This document shows positions 12,502-24,329 of a stretch of DNA of 64,000 nt, one piece after another. The stretch's first letter is position 1, and each line of letters begins with the position of its first letter. The stretch is from Paraphysoderma sedebokerense (taxonomy: Eukaryota > Blastocladiomycota > Physodermatomycetes > Physodermatales > Physodermataceae). The DNA lies in NCBI GenBank assembly GCA_025602915.1, contig JAHLJZ010000039.1, forward strand, positions 124,001-188,000, read 5' to 3'. Made by a program: the position numbers and the translations under genes. Below the pieces are notes generated by a model. It made no database searches. It saw only the letters and a list, made by a program, of their open reading frames with translations, and was not told the origin of the DNA.

Positions 12502-15500
12502 TTACATATCCTCTCCAGCCAATTCTTCGTCACTGTCTTCAATGATTGCGCTACTAAGAACCTTTTTGCGCTTCTTTGACGAGCCAGCTTCCGGTTCTGC
12601 ACTTTCATCTTCGTCAAAATCAATTCTAGAAGCTCCTGCGTTGTCAGTCTTACGAGTAAGTTTTCGTTTCCTGATGAAAAGCATTGGAAAATTAATGAGT
12701 CCCAAAATTCAGTCATCGCAAATATATAAAGAGCTAGAGAATAGTCAAGAGCAAAATACTCACTTCTTGACTTCGCCATCGCCAAGCTCATCATTTGGTT
12801 CCTTTTCTTTCTCCTTTCGCCTACGCTTCTTTTTCTGCTTCTCTTCGGTACCATTGGCCTCTTCATCCTCAGAAGCGTCACTATCAGGAATGATGAATCC
12901 ATCTTTATCTTTCTTTCGTTTCTAGAGGTTAGACAACAAAAATAGATTTAAATAGCAATGGTTAGATTGGCGCAGAAGGAATCCCGTGTTCATATAGTGG
13001 AAATGCTATGACACGAACGTTCTTTGATTCAACTTTAGCCAACTCCGCTTCTTGATCCATTTCTTGGCGTAAACGCTCTTGTAATTCTCGTCGACGCGCT
13101 TCGATTTCCTCCTGTTCTCGTAACCTGCGTTCTTCTTCTTCCATCTAAACCGACAGCGAACGAGGCATTTCAGTGTCAACATCTTCTGAACCAACGCAAA
13201 TAATCAAGGGAAGAATAGTTTTAAACCTTTCTCCTTTCTTCATCCCTAATTTCTTCTTCTCTTTTCCTCTTAATTTCGTCCAACCGAGTTTTTCGTTGAT
13301 CTTCGACCATTTTCTGATCTTCAATCTTTTTCAATAACTTATTTTTCAGAATATCACCGTGCTTCTCACGCTGATCAGCGATACGTCGATCATATGGAAC
13401 TTGCTTTTCCCTGTCTAACGATGCCAACTTCGCAAACGCCCTAATATTCATACAACGTTACTCAACCAAGAATTAATTGATGACTTATGATGATCAGGAT
13501 ACTTACGGGTTGGCATTTTCAATGTATCGAATAGCCGTTTGCATTAATTCCAAAGTTCGCTTATCAGATCCCAAATCCAAAACCAATTGTCCAAACTGCT
13601 GCTGGATCAACGCTAAATCAAATTGCAACTCCAAGGAGGTCGGGGATAAATGGAGGGCCTCCATATTGATCAGTTAGGACAGATTCATAGTAGCCATCAC
13701 GACGGAGGGATTAAAAGACATCAATCAATTACCCGCTGAACATATTCTCCGGCCTTTTCCATATACTCGATGCTTTTCTCTGAACGGGCCAGCAAATAAT
13801 ACGCCCTTGCAATGCAGTTCAATAACGCTACATCGCGATTATCGAAATGCTTCTTCAATGTTTGTTGGTACTGAAAGTGATAGGGAGTGAGAACGGTGCC
13901 AATGCCGGGACTTGAAACTAAAAGTGAAACAAAACCATACCAGAACAATCGCAGCTCGATAGTCTGACAGTTCTGTCAAAGTATGGGCTAAGTTTACAGC
14001 CATATGCGGTATTTCTAAGTTTGATTCCCGTATCTGCAACCAAAAGCAGTCAATAACAGGTCACGAACGAAATAACTCCCATGTGCATGCAGTTAATCTT
14101 ACCTGCTGGAACATTGACCTCGCCTCCTTGAAGAACCCTTTTTCGGCCACCGCAATAGCTATTCCGTTAGCGGCATAAGGATTTTTTGGATCTAATCTTA
14201 ACACTTTGTCAAAAAACTCAAAAGATCGCTTCAAAGCGTCGAGTTTCTAGAAAAAGCAGTATTGATATTTAAAAAGAGTTCGTATCCAATCGAAACTAGA
14301 TGAAAACTATACGAACCTCTTTCGGTTTTTGTTCCTTTGCTGCCATTTTTAAGAAATTATTTCCCAACTCCAAGAGGGCCTCAATGTCGTATTTGTCCAT
14401 CTTGGCTAAAATATGCTCCCATGTCTTCCTTGATGGTCGGATTTGGTTCATTCGATATTGCAAATTCGCCCGCGAAGCCCACGCCGGGATGTAGTTTGAT
14501 GACAGAGTTATTGCAGTCGAAATATGCTCATCGGCTGTGCTCATTGCGTTCGTGGAGGCAGCAATAGATGCCATACGAAGGTGCGCTGAATTATAAAGAG
14601 GAATCATTAAAGATAAGAATTCAGAGGATATAAATTGATACTGAACACATACAGTCGACGTAGCAAGGATGCTTTGATATTAGCTTCTCGTAAATCTCTG
14701 AAGCTTCCTTGACTTTATACGACTCTTCATAAACTCTAGCCAAATTATACGAAATTGTTGTCGTCAACGCATCAGCTACTTCAGGCGTCGCGATTTCACT
14801 AAGAAGAGAGTTGAGCGCGCATCTCAAATCTGATGACGAGAAGTTTAAAAGGGGAACTTACACTGCAAGTTGTAAAGCTTCAGTAAACAATGTTTCCGCT
14901 TCATCCGTCTCGCCCAGCTGAAACTTCAATGTAGCTATGTTGTTCAACAACTCCGGTCTCAGCAAGATGTCGGATCCCTTCACGAAATCTACAGCCTTTT
15001 CATAGACGTCTATGGCCTTCCTCTTGCCTTCTTGCGAATGACCTTGAATAATCTCAATCAATCGAGCATATAGTAACAACACCTCTAAATCTGTGCTACC
15101 CTTGAGTTCAATTAATGCAGATGGAGGTGAAACGTAATTATAAAGCTGTTGCAGTATCATGAGTGATTTTTTTAATAACCCTTCAATTTTGTCCAACGTT
15201 TCAAGAAGTTGGGGTGTTGATAAGTTGGGCGTGTTTGCAGATATCGGTATCGTCGTATTGAATGCTACTTCAGCGTACAGATGAGCTAAAATTTTGAGTG
15301 TATCATAGTCGTCGTCGCCTATAGAAGTAGAGGCACTTCCATTGATGGCTCCCCGGTTTCCACTATGTCTGACTTTCGCATTTCTAGCTTTGACCTTCGC
15401 TCTAATGGCTTCCAATGCTTCGATAGCTTTTGGATAATCTTGACGTTGAATATACATCTGACCAATCCCAAATTGCGAAGGTAGGAAGGTGGCATTATAA

Positions 15501-16824
15501 TTGAGACTCGTCGTATAAGCATTGAATGCTTCTGTATACTGTCCTCGACTGTGATGAGAAAGAGCGATGTAGTACCAAGTTTCAGCTAAGACTGAATCAT
15601 TGTTGCTAGGTTTCCGATCTTTATCTGACATATTCACTGGAATGTTAGGAACATTTTGAACCGCCAACTGTGCTGATCGATATGCCTTTTCAAAAGACCG
15701 TTGATTAATTGAAAAATCGGCCAGACGAGTGTACACGACTGCATTAGTTTCTCCGCGTTGCATCATGGAATCGAATGCCTGTTTGACCAAAGTAACTGCT
15801 TGTTGAACGAACTGTCTGCGGTCGGAGGATGAGGTTGATGGATCCTTGACAGAGTTCAGAGATAAAGTGGCCAACGATATAAGTGCAGACGGATTATTTT
15901 TATCCTAATAAAATTTGGGTGAGTGTACATAACGTCATAATGATTTTAAAGATCAAGGATTGTACCAAGTCAAGCACTCGATCGAACGCATATTTAGCTT
16001 CATTCAGCATCCCCAATTTTTCAAAACAGATCCCAATACCTAGTCTGACCATACACCCAACATCCTTTGAAACATCTTTAAAGGGCTCAACACTTAATAG
16101 CTTCAACACCCTTTGATAGCTCCTCAAACTAGACTTCCAATCTCCTTTTCTACTCAATGCAACAGCTTGTCCCAAGGTGGCAGGCAATGAATCAGGAGTA
16201 GACTGCAGGACCAAAGTAAACTGATTCAGCGCTTGATCAACGTTATTGCGGGCAAGATATAGCAGCCCTTTAGACAGCCAAGATGTCTGTGAATACAAAT
16301 TCAATTTGTCCGCTTGATTGACTCTGATTGTCGACTGTTCGAGCAGATTATTCACATCCTGATTCGTACTATCAGCGGTGCTTGTAAGAGCTTTTGTGAG
16401 GTAATAGTTTGCGAGAGCGTTAAGAACAGCGATTTCTGCTGAGTTTTTCGTCGTGTCATTTGATCTGGCGGTAGTTCGTCGCTCTTTTTCGGAACTAAGG
16501 GCTGTCTCGAGAATTTTGACAAAACTTTCTGAATCCTTGTAGTAATATGCAATCTATTTCAGATAATACAAATTCAGAAGATCAGATGTATGTTTGTGGT
16601 TTTTTTCGTTGTAATAGAAGATAAGTAAAATTCGGATCAACTGTATGGGTAAACAAAGAGCGTGAACTTACAGCAATTTGTAGCCAGTACTTCAAATCCG
16701 TTCTTTCATCCTGTAAAATGGCCATGATTTCGGCCGGATCGTCCGGTAGTTCATTTGAATTGACTTCCAAAACATCTTCACCGCTACTCAGCGGGATTTC
16801 GATGAGTTTTATTTCATCAGACAT
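12502..16824 (-). CDS. CTR9: Ctr9, TPR scaffold of the PAF1 transcription complex
   Basis: Ctr9 is the tetratricopeptide scaffold of the PAF1 complex, which travels with RNA polymerase II and promotes H2B ubiquitination and H3K4/K36 methylation. The N-terminus (MSDEIKLIEIPLSSGEDVLE, then ELPDDPAEIMAILQDE) is the conserved Ctr9 start. TPR repeats fill most of the protein; examples are AVLNALANYYLTKAL, ARNNVDQALNQFTLVLQ, YYIALSHHSRGQYTEAFNAY and QPSQFG-like helices near 15480. After the TPRs come a charged coiled coil (EEEERRLREQEEIEARRREL) and a Lys/Asp/Glu-rich tail ending DSDEELAGEDM, as in known Ctr9 proteins. About ten short introns. Length is near the usual 1050-1170 residues. No missing part is seen. 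Confidence 0.93.
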
Positions 16825-17123
16825 TGGAACCGACGGACGGTGAACTGGTGGCGGAAGGGAGGGGGAAGAAGAGGAGACAACTGTATTGAGTGAGTTTCAG
16901 CAAGCCAAGTTTACTTCAGCACAAACAGGCCAACAGAAAATATATGGAAAGTGTTCGGTGTATATCGGCGGGCCCTTTGCAGCGTTATTCGGCTGGCAAG
17001 ATGGAAGCCATCGTTCCGTCACGTTTCGAACAAAAACCAACAGCGCTGCGAACAGCTCATCATACATCACTTTTCCTATATATCTGCAATTGTAATGATA
17101 AAGGTATAACCAATATGTTTAAA
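16825..17123. other. intergenic, CTR9 promoter side
   Basis: 299 bases upstream of CTR9 and downstream of the methyltransferase-like gene, both on the minus strand. Includes a purine-rich plus-strand run next to the CTR9 start. No further element recognised. Confidence 0.4.
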
Positions 17124-17972
17124 TTATTTGACTTTTCTTGCTATGATGAGGTTAAGTTCACTCACAACTCTTACATTGTGAACGCCGTATATCTGTTCAA
17201 CCTCCTTTTGGAACTCTCCGACGTCTTTGTGCGCCTGGTAGCCAATCTCCTTCCCAGCAGCATCGAATTGTATCTCCCCCCGTCCCGTCCCATCTCCTTT
17301 CCACACCTTGAAAAAACTGAGGCCCCCGTCCTTGATACATTGTCGCATTAATTCTATATGTCTCATTCTAACATTATAATCATCTATCACGTTCAGTACA
17401 CTCATCGAGGTGGATGAGTCAAACGGACGAAATTCACATTCTTTAAGGATTCTTGCATTGTGTGTTGGTGACCTGTTGAAAGGATCGTACACTACATTGA
17501 TAATTTGATGTTGTTCAAACAACCATTCAGCAGCATCGTCAAATCGACCACCGCCAATGTCAATATTCCTGAATTGGTTTGATGGTATATCTGATTTTGA
17601 TCCAAACCCAAACTGAGGGAGATGGAGAGCAAAAGTGATTGAGAGGTAGATGTAGAAGATATAAGTCCGTGTTTGCAGATCATGACCGCGATGAATGAAA
17701 ACCCATCAGATATATACTCAAAAAGGGGTCGCACAATCTGCACCTACCTGAAATATATCTTCAAAAGCTCCTAATCCTTCTGTATTATCGAGGATCATAT
17801 TTCCGGTGGTCGGATCTTTGATATGGGTCCAACCACGGGCCGTATTAGAGTGGCCAGAATGAATCTGACCCTTCGTCAGTAAACCGTTTAAGTTTAAATC
17901 ATCATCAAGAGTGGCCATGGCCCTGCAGATCTGGACAATAATCGCTGTCAACAGCAAATGCCGTAGTGTCAT
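17124..17972 (-). CDS. secreted bacterial-type SAM methyltransferase-like protein
   Basis: Two exons (17748-17972 and 17124-17612) separated by a 135-base intron give 237 residues. The first about 20 residues (MTLRHLLLTAIIVQICRAMA) form a signal peptide. The body contains NIDIGGGRFDDAAEWLFEQ, a class I methyltransferase motif I (D-x-G-G-G) followed by a typical helix. It continues with VVYDPFNRSPTHN (motif II acidic residue) and a C-terminal segment with FFKVWKGDGTGRGE and a YGVHNVRV strand. This arrangement resembles stand-alone bacterial methyltransferases more than fungal housekeeping enzymes; the substrate is unknown. A signal peptide on such an enzyme is unusual, because SAM is scarce outside the cytosol. 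Spliceosomal intron and clean frame argue for a functional nuclear gene. Family call is from motif reading only. Confidence 0.65.
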
Positions 17973-18677
17973 TGTTTGGGATATGTAGTTTGTCTCTTGC
18001 AGGTTGAGAGAACAACAGTTTTTTTTATGGATGTTGATCGGGATACCTTTTTTCTGTAAAATCTCGATCGAGCGTATTCCCTCTATTCTATTCTAGGATG
18101 AAACAGCGCCAAGTGGGGCCGACACGTTGGGCATCGTAAGGGATTGAGGAGGTTGCGTTCTGGCGTGGCGTCCGTCTTCGGTTCATTTACCTTGAAATAG
18201 AGCGACGACTTTATCGGTAGTAGCCGCTTCATCTACTCAAAAAAGTTGCTAAGAGCGATATCTTGCACCTAGAGATTTGTTGGACTACCATCAATCGAAG
18301 CTGCAAGAAGTAATTTCCACACTCCGAGAGATGGCAGACATCAGACAGAATCACACAGCTCAACGCAATGTATGCCATATTTGCAGTTTATAGATGTTCT
18401 AGCACTATGCCAGCAGTTGGCGGCGGTAGCATGATAGCAATATACATTCGTCAATCATCATCGCTCTTGTGGAATTTGCAGCTACATCTGCTGTTGATAT
18501 GTGACGCGTCGGTGAATGTAAGCATAAGCGGGGACGAGCGTCTTCAATTCCTCTCCCACCCATCAGGAGACTCATATCCACTCCGCATCGGTCATCACCT
18601 CATTCCCCTCCCTCCCCGACTTTTCACTCGCTACAGTATCTGCAGGTCCCATATCTCTCCCTTCTCCTCAACGAAAG
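17973..18677. promoter_or_regulatory. divergent promoter region, methyltransferase-like gene / aquaporin
   Basis: 705 bases between outward-facing starts. The aquaporin side is pyrimidine-rich (about 18590-18670), common for fungal promoters. A weak open frame at 18368-18688 has no family resemblance. No TATA box near either start that I would defend. Confidence 0.45.
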
Positions 18678-20281
18678 ATGGCAAATAACTTTGTCAAAAT
18701 GTCCGATTTCTCCGAAGTCAGGGCGCAGGCTTCAGTCGGCGTCTCTGAAGACATGGAATTCGGTGGTCAAGACGGGCAAGTCATGGTAGATAATGGCACC
18801 CAGAGCTGGCTTGATAAATATGTCTGGATTAACGATAAGAGGAAAGTGGTACGTATTTAATCTTTTCCTTGATATTCGCTGAACCGAATGGAACAGATAA
18901 GCGAACAGGATGCGAAATGGGGGGTGGAGATAAGAACTGCAAATTAGGAAGTCGGACGACACTTTGTCTTTTGCTCTTTAACGGTCCCATAATTGTGTTG
19001 GTTACTCTGTCTGTCCTTCTTTCAACTCATTCATCCGGAGGCTGGAATTAAATTTCAAATGGACATTCTTCAGTGTCACTCAGTTTGTTAATAATTTTCC
19101 ATTTTCTTTGCAGCTGATCCGTGCAGTCCTCGGTGAAGGACTTTGTACCTTCCTCTTCATCTTCATTGTCTGTGCCACCCATATCAATCATATCCGTTCA
19201 CGAGAACCGGAAGGAATGGTTTTATACGCTATTAGCACTGGATTTACAGCTATCGCTTTAATTTATTCGTTCGCCGACGTCAGTGGTGCTCATTTTAATC
19301 CCGCTGTAACTTTTGCGACTATGGTCACAGGAAAGACATCTTGGAAGAAAGGTACGTAAGAGAAAGCAGATACTTCTTCTCTGCTTGCAGAGAAGCTTAC
19401 AGTCACGATTTAATGATCTAACCTTCCATTCCCATCTTATGACAATGTTACTTCATAATCCGTAAAAAATAAAACAATAGGTGCAATGTACATTGCTATG
19501 CAACTGTTCGCCGCTATCTTTGCCACAGTCTTCGTGCACCTCGTTTTTCCACGCGATCCCAATCTCCCAGCTACACTTGACTTCCTTGTCGTCGATATTG
19601 CTGGTGGCAACCCCGGCGGTGCATTTTTCATGGAATTCATCTTGTCATTTATTCTCGTCTATGTCATCTTTGCGACCGCTTTTGATACCGTTGATACCAG
19701 TAATGCTGTTAAAGTTGATGCCGGAGATTTGGCAAAGGACAAAAGCGTCGGAAGAAATTTGACCATTTATACCACAAGCGGCAATTCCAAAGCTGGCTTT
19801 GCTCCCATCGCTATTGGTCTTACGTATGTTCCATTTTGCATTCATTATTCAATGTTGCAACAGTCGCCAAGCTAATTTTTAACGATTCTTTCGGATATCT
19901 CGATTTTGACGCTCTGACTGTCCTCTTTGAACGCCACCATGCTCATTTCAATGACACATCAGCCTTGGTTTCCTTTGCCTCATCGGTGGAACCGTTTCCG
20001 GCGGCGCCTTCAATCCCGCTAGAGTTTTCGGTCCGGGTAAGTTTGCCCTTCTGTAGCTTTTCGTGTTATCGTATCACCTTTCTAACTATCCCGTCCCAAT
20101 TCGACGCATTGCATTCATATTTTGACTCAAAAACATCTCGAACAAAATAGCTCTTGTTGCCAACAAATGGAACAACCACTGGATCTACTGGTTTGGAGAT
20201 TTCCTCGGTGCCGCTGCTGCTGGATTTTGCCAATCTTTCTTTGCACATAAGCCTGTCCAGAAATCGGGCAACAATGTTTAA
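18678..20281 (+). CDS. aquaporin (MIP family water/solute channel)
   Basis: Six-helix membrane channel of the major intrinsic protein family, in the plasma or vacuolar membrane. Five exons (18678-18848, 19114-19351, 19481-19823, 19963-20036 and 20151-20281) add to 957 bases and 318 residues. Both pore signatures are intact: SGAHFNPAVTF after helix 2 and SGGAFNPARVFGPALV after helix 5; the latter is rebuilt across the 20037-20150 intron and carries the selectivity-filter arginine. The N-terminus is a hydrophilic cytosolic tail of about 55 residues, longer than in plain water channels. No insertion of glyceroporin type (NPAR followed by D) is seen: the residue after NPAR is Val, which suggests water rather than glycerol transport. 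That is inference. Confidence 0.92.
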
Positions 20282-20667
20282 AAGTAGAACTATATTTAAT
20301 AAGTAATTGTACCACTTTGGTTCATCAAAATTCGGATGTAAGGGATGGTATGTAAAAGTTGTGGTTTCGGCTGAACCCTGTCTGCCTGCGCGTTTGCAAT
20401 AAATAAAGAAGATATTCTACTGGGTGTTCCAAAAAGTCTTTATGATGCAGATTCCAGGTTTGGAATGTCGAGGACGTAATTCAGCGAAAAATGGTCAAGA
20501 TTTTTAATGTTCAAAAATTCTCATGAAAGAGAAACGTCACAACGATTATAATTAACATGCTAAGACTAAAGTACAAAACTTCCGGTACAATACCAAACGA
20601 TTTTCGGTTCCTTATGAACAGTCCCCCTTCAATATTGAACCAAAACTTTACACAACCGTAGCTAAGT
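20282..20667. other. 3' ends of converging aquaporin and EF2 genes
   Basis: 386 bases between two stop codons. An AATAAA at 20398-20403 fits the aquaporin poly(A) signal. No gene is seen. Confidence 0.5.
20398..20403 (+). terminator. poly(A) signal AATAAA, aquaporin gene
   Basis: Canonical hexamer 117 bases after the aquaporin stop codon. Confidence 0.45.
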
Positions 20668-23600
20668 TTACAATTTGTCATAGTATCTGTCCAATGAAGG
20701 TACGTCTTCGGACAATCCCTTTCGTTTACGGATACCACGGACAACATCGTAGACTTTGTTTCCGGCTTCGAGGGCACTTCCGGTCATCAATTGCCAGTGA
20801 GAGAACACACCTAAATGAATTGAAATATATGCGTCAATAACCGCAGAGGAATCAAGATGATTAAATTGAAAAAGAATAATTACATTGAGGGAAAGCTTGA
20901 CCACCAGTTCCAGCACGTAAATCAGCAGTGAAACCGAAAGATTCAGATACAGGCAGGTAAGCCTTGACGTTATAGAGACTAAACAAAATAAATTAATAAG
21001 TCTGTCAAGGCAGAAAATTAACCAGAATGTATGATACATACGGAGTACCGAGACGTTGTTCTTCAGCGAAAACGTGACCACGACGCCTGTTGAGCACTGT
21101 TGATGAAAAATTGAGTGAGAGAACATTCAAATAACGGCAGAAAACAATTTGTTACGTACCACCGTAGATACCACCCATAGCGGTTTCAGGACACTGAATT
21201 TCGACCAAGAAGACGGGTTCTTGGAGAGTGGGGTTGGCAGTGAGGACGGAAGCGTAACAGACACGACGCATGGTAGGCATGATTTGACCACCACCACGGT
21301 GAATAGCGTCACTGTAGATTAAAAGAGACATTGTAAGTCTAAATTCGGACGTGGTAATTTACGAAGTGCCAACTTACGCATGGAGGGTGACGTCCAAGAC
21401 GTTGAATCGAACACCTCTCATGTTTTCTTCAGCCAAGACACCTTCTTTCGAGGCCCATTGGAAGGCAGCAATACAAGAATCCTTAATTTCGTTCAAGTAT
21501 TGCACTCCCTTAGTCATATCAACCAACAAGTTGGCACCAGTGGTATCGGGACCGAAACACCAGATTTTTCTAGCATCGGTAACATCCCATCCGTAGTTTT
21601 CAGCAAGAACTCTGGCTCTGACCTTGAAATCATCACGAGGGTTAACTTTACCACCTTCGATATCATTGGAGAGATCGTCATTGATAGGTTCGGCCTTCAT
21701 GAAGATACGGTTATGCTTGTTGGGCGATTTTGACAGACAGGTCATGCTGGATTCGGCTTGAACGGTTTCACGGTACGACACGACGGGGTTACCAGTCTTA
21801 ATGGGAACTTGTGCGTGATCTTCTTCCAAATCCTTGAGGCAAATTTCCAAGTGAAGTTCACCAGCTCCGGCAACAATATGTTCACCAGATTCGTTGGTAA
21901 TACATTGGACACAGGGATCGGACTTGGATAGACGTTTAAGACCTTCGACAAGCTTGGGTAAATCGTTGGCGTTTTTAACTTCAACGGCGACTTGCACGAC
22001 AGGGGAAACTGAGAATTTCATGACTTTGAGATTGTGGGCGGTTTCAACGGTAGAGATGGTACCGGATTTAAGCAAGAACTGATCGACACCGACAAGACCG
22101 ACAATGTTACCAGCTGGGCAGTCATCAATAGCTTCGATGTATCTACCCATCATAAGAACGGTACGTTGAATGTTCTTAACGAACAAGTCTTCCTTCTTAC
22201 CAGGTTGGTAGTTTGGTCCTTGAATGCGGACTTTAAGACCAGAGCGGACAGTACCGGAGAAGACACGACCGAAAGCGTAGAAACGACCCTTATCGGAAGT
22301 CGGCACCATTTTCGAGACGTACAACATAAGGGGTCCCTTAGGGTCACAGTTGCGGATACCTTCGGCACATTCATCGTCCATAGGACCTTCGTACAAAGTT
22401 TCAACACGATACTTTTGAGCAGTGACGGGCGATGGAAGGTGAATGACTATCATTTCCAATAAAGCCTCAGCAGCGGGAAGGAACTTCTTCATCACAACTT
22501 TCAACAAAGGTTTTCCTTCTAAATCTTTCTCGTCGGACTTAAGAGCGATTTCAAGCTTTTGCAACATGGTGGCAGTTTGGTCCTTCTTGAAGTTCATGAT
22601 AGAATCAAAGAGCTTGAAAATAGGATCCAAAACGAACATATTGAAAGCACGTTCGAGTTGTTTACCATTGGCATCGGAAGACTTGGTGGTCCACTTTTTG
22701 GTGGCAGGGTTGAAATAGTTTTCACCCCAAAGCTTGGTCATCATTTTTTCTCTGTCGACACCGAATTTCTTGGAGTAACGGTTGGCAAATTGGCGAAGAG
22801 TGAAAGCCCAACCGTGGAGACCGGAACCGAAAGCAACAGTTCCCTTCTCGGGGTAGACCTGGACATCACCAAGAACTTTGTCGGTGTAGGTGGAGATGAT
22901 GACATTGACGTTTTCAATGACACGTTGGAAATTCTGAATATCATATGTTACTAACTTTCCTAAAAAAGGAAGCAAGGGGCCATAGAAATAACACAAACCT
23001 GGAAAAGATCTTCCTTGGTAAGTTGAAGTTCTAACAATGCACGATCGACTTTGTTGATGACCAAAACTGGCTTGATACGTTCGGTCAAAGCTTGACGCAA
23101 GACTGTCTCAGTTTGCACACAGACACCTTCGATGGTGTCGACAACGACAAGAGCACCGTCGGTGACACGGAGAGCAGCTGTGACTTCGGAAGAGAAATCG
23201 ACGTGCCCCGGGGAATCGATCAAGTTGATCAAGAATTCACGACCTGACATATGAAAATCGATCAGCAAAATAAGAAAAACACAAGGTACAGTGGGAAATG
23301 TGTTAAAGAAATTACCATCGGTAACTTGTTTGATGTCTTTGGCATCTTCTTCGCTCAATTCAAAGTACATAGAAATAGCAGTGGATTTAATAGTAATACC
23401 ACGTTCCTGTTCATCGGCACGAGTGTCGGTGTAACGGGCGTCACCGGCTTTACCGGTTGAAATAATACCGGCTTTTGACACGAGCGAATCAGTGAGGGTA
23501 GATTTACCGTGATCGACGTGCTACGATAAATACATTTGTCAGCACGGAAAACAAGAATGGAACGTAGCCTCGAAGACACTAATAGGTAAGATCATGATAA

Positions 23601-23955
23601 CTTACAGCAATGACCGACATGTTACGGACGTTTTGCCTCCTGTCCATAAGCTCTCTAATTTGTTCTAGTTACAATAAGAGACGACGACGCAATGAAGGAA
23701 ATCGAATAATAAAAATCGGAAATAGGTCCATAATGAAGTAGCCAAACGGAGCATTAACGAATTGGACCACGATATACAGTACGAAAAGAAGAATATGAGT
23801 TAGTGTTTAGCGACATAATCCCTTTCGAACTCTCTCTGTGTCCCTTCGCCAACCAAAATCACCACATCACCGGCACCCTACGAAAGTATCCATCCATCCG
23901 CCCAAAGTTGAAGTGACTGAAAACAAGTCAGCGTACCGATTGTGAAGTTGACCAT
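20668..23955 (-). CDS. EF2: translation elongation factor 2
   Basis: Cytosolic GTPase that moves tRNAs and mRNA through the ribosome. It is complete from MVNFTI (ATG at 23953-23955) to the universal fungal end DRYYDKL. GTPase motifs are present: [12 protein letters not shown] (G1), RGITIKSTA (G2), DSPGHVDF (G3) and NKVDR (G4). Domain IV carries [10 protein letters not shown] with the histidine modified to diphthamide; this motif is rebuilt across an intron inside VTLHA-DAIHR. The first intron is the largest (about 23666-23936) and follows only 19 coding bases. A run of further short introns lies at both ends, with a long uninterrupted middle exon (about 21374-22980). Strong codon bias in the middle exon fits high expression. 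No anomaly seen. Confidence 0.97.
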
Positions 23956-24329
23956 TTTCGCTTATTATCAATCGAGGATGAGGGGAAGAGTTGACCTGTA
24001 AGATTGCGACCTGGCCGAAAGGGAGGGAACACACAGGCGGAATGGGCCAATATTTGGGAGGGAGCGTTGTTTACAAAATCACGCGTTCGTCGGAAGAAAC
24101 TTTTTTTCTCCGCTGGAAAACGTGCGCGCCCCGCCGTAGCCGATCGGGCCCGGCGACGAGTTATCATGCAAGACTATGGTTCGCAAATTTATGAGGCATC
24201 ACGAGGCATCACCAAGCGAGTTACATAATTAAGCATTACTTCACGTTTGGTTTATTCAATGTTCATTCCAAACTCTGGAAAGACAATAGAGAACAGTAGC
24301 TCCCCGGTTAATCCGCCATGATATCAGAA
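23956..24329. other. intergenic: EF2 promoter and 3' side of protease gene
   Basis: 374 bases between two minus-strand genes. GC-rich patch at about 24115-24165 just upstream of EF2. No TATA box, RNA gene or repeat recognised. Confidence 0.45.

Noticed and set aside
17613-17747. Methyltransferase-like gene being a bacterial contaminant
   Set aside because: A 135-base intron with GTAGGT donor and CAG acceptor and flanking fungal genes on both sides show it belongs to this genome.
22034-22462. Long plus-strand frame of 142 codons
   Set aside because: Antisense shadow of the EF2 coding exon; caused by its codon bias.
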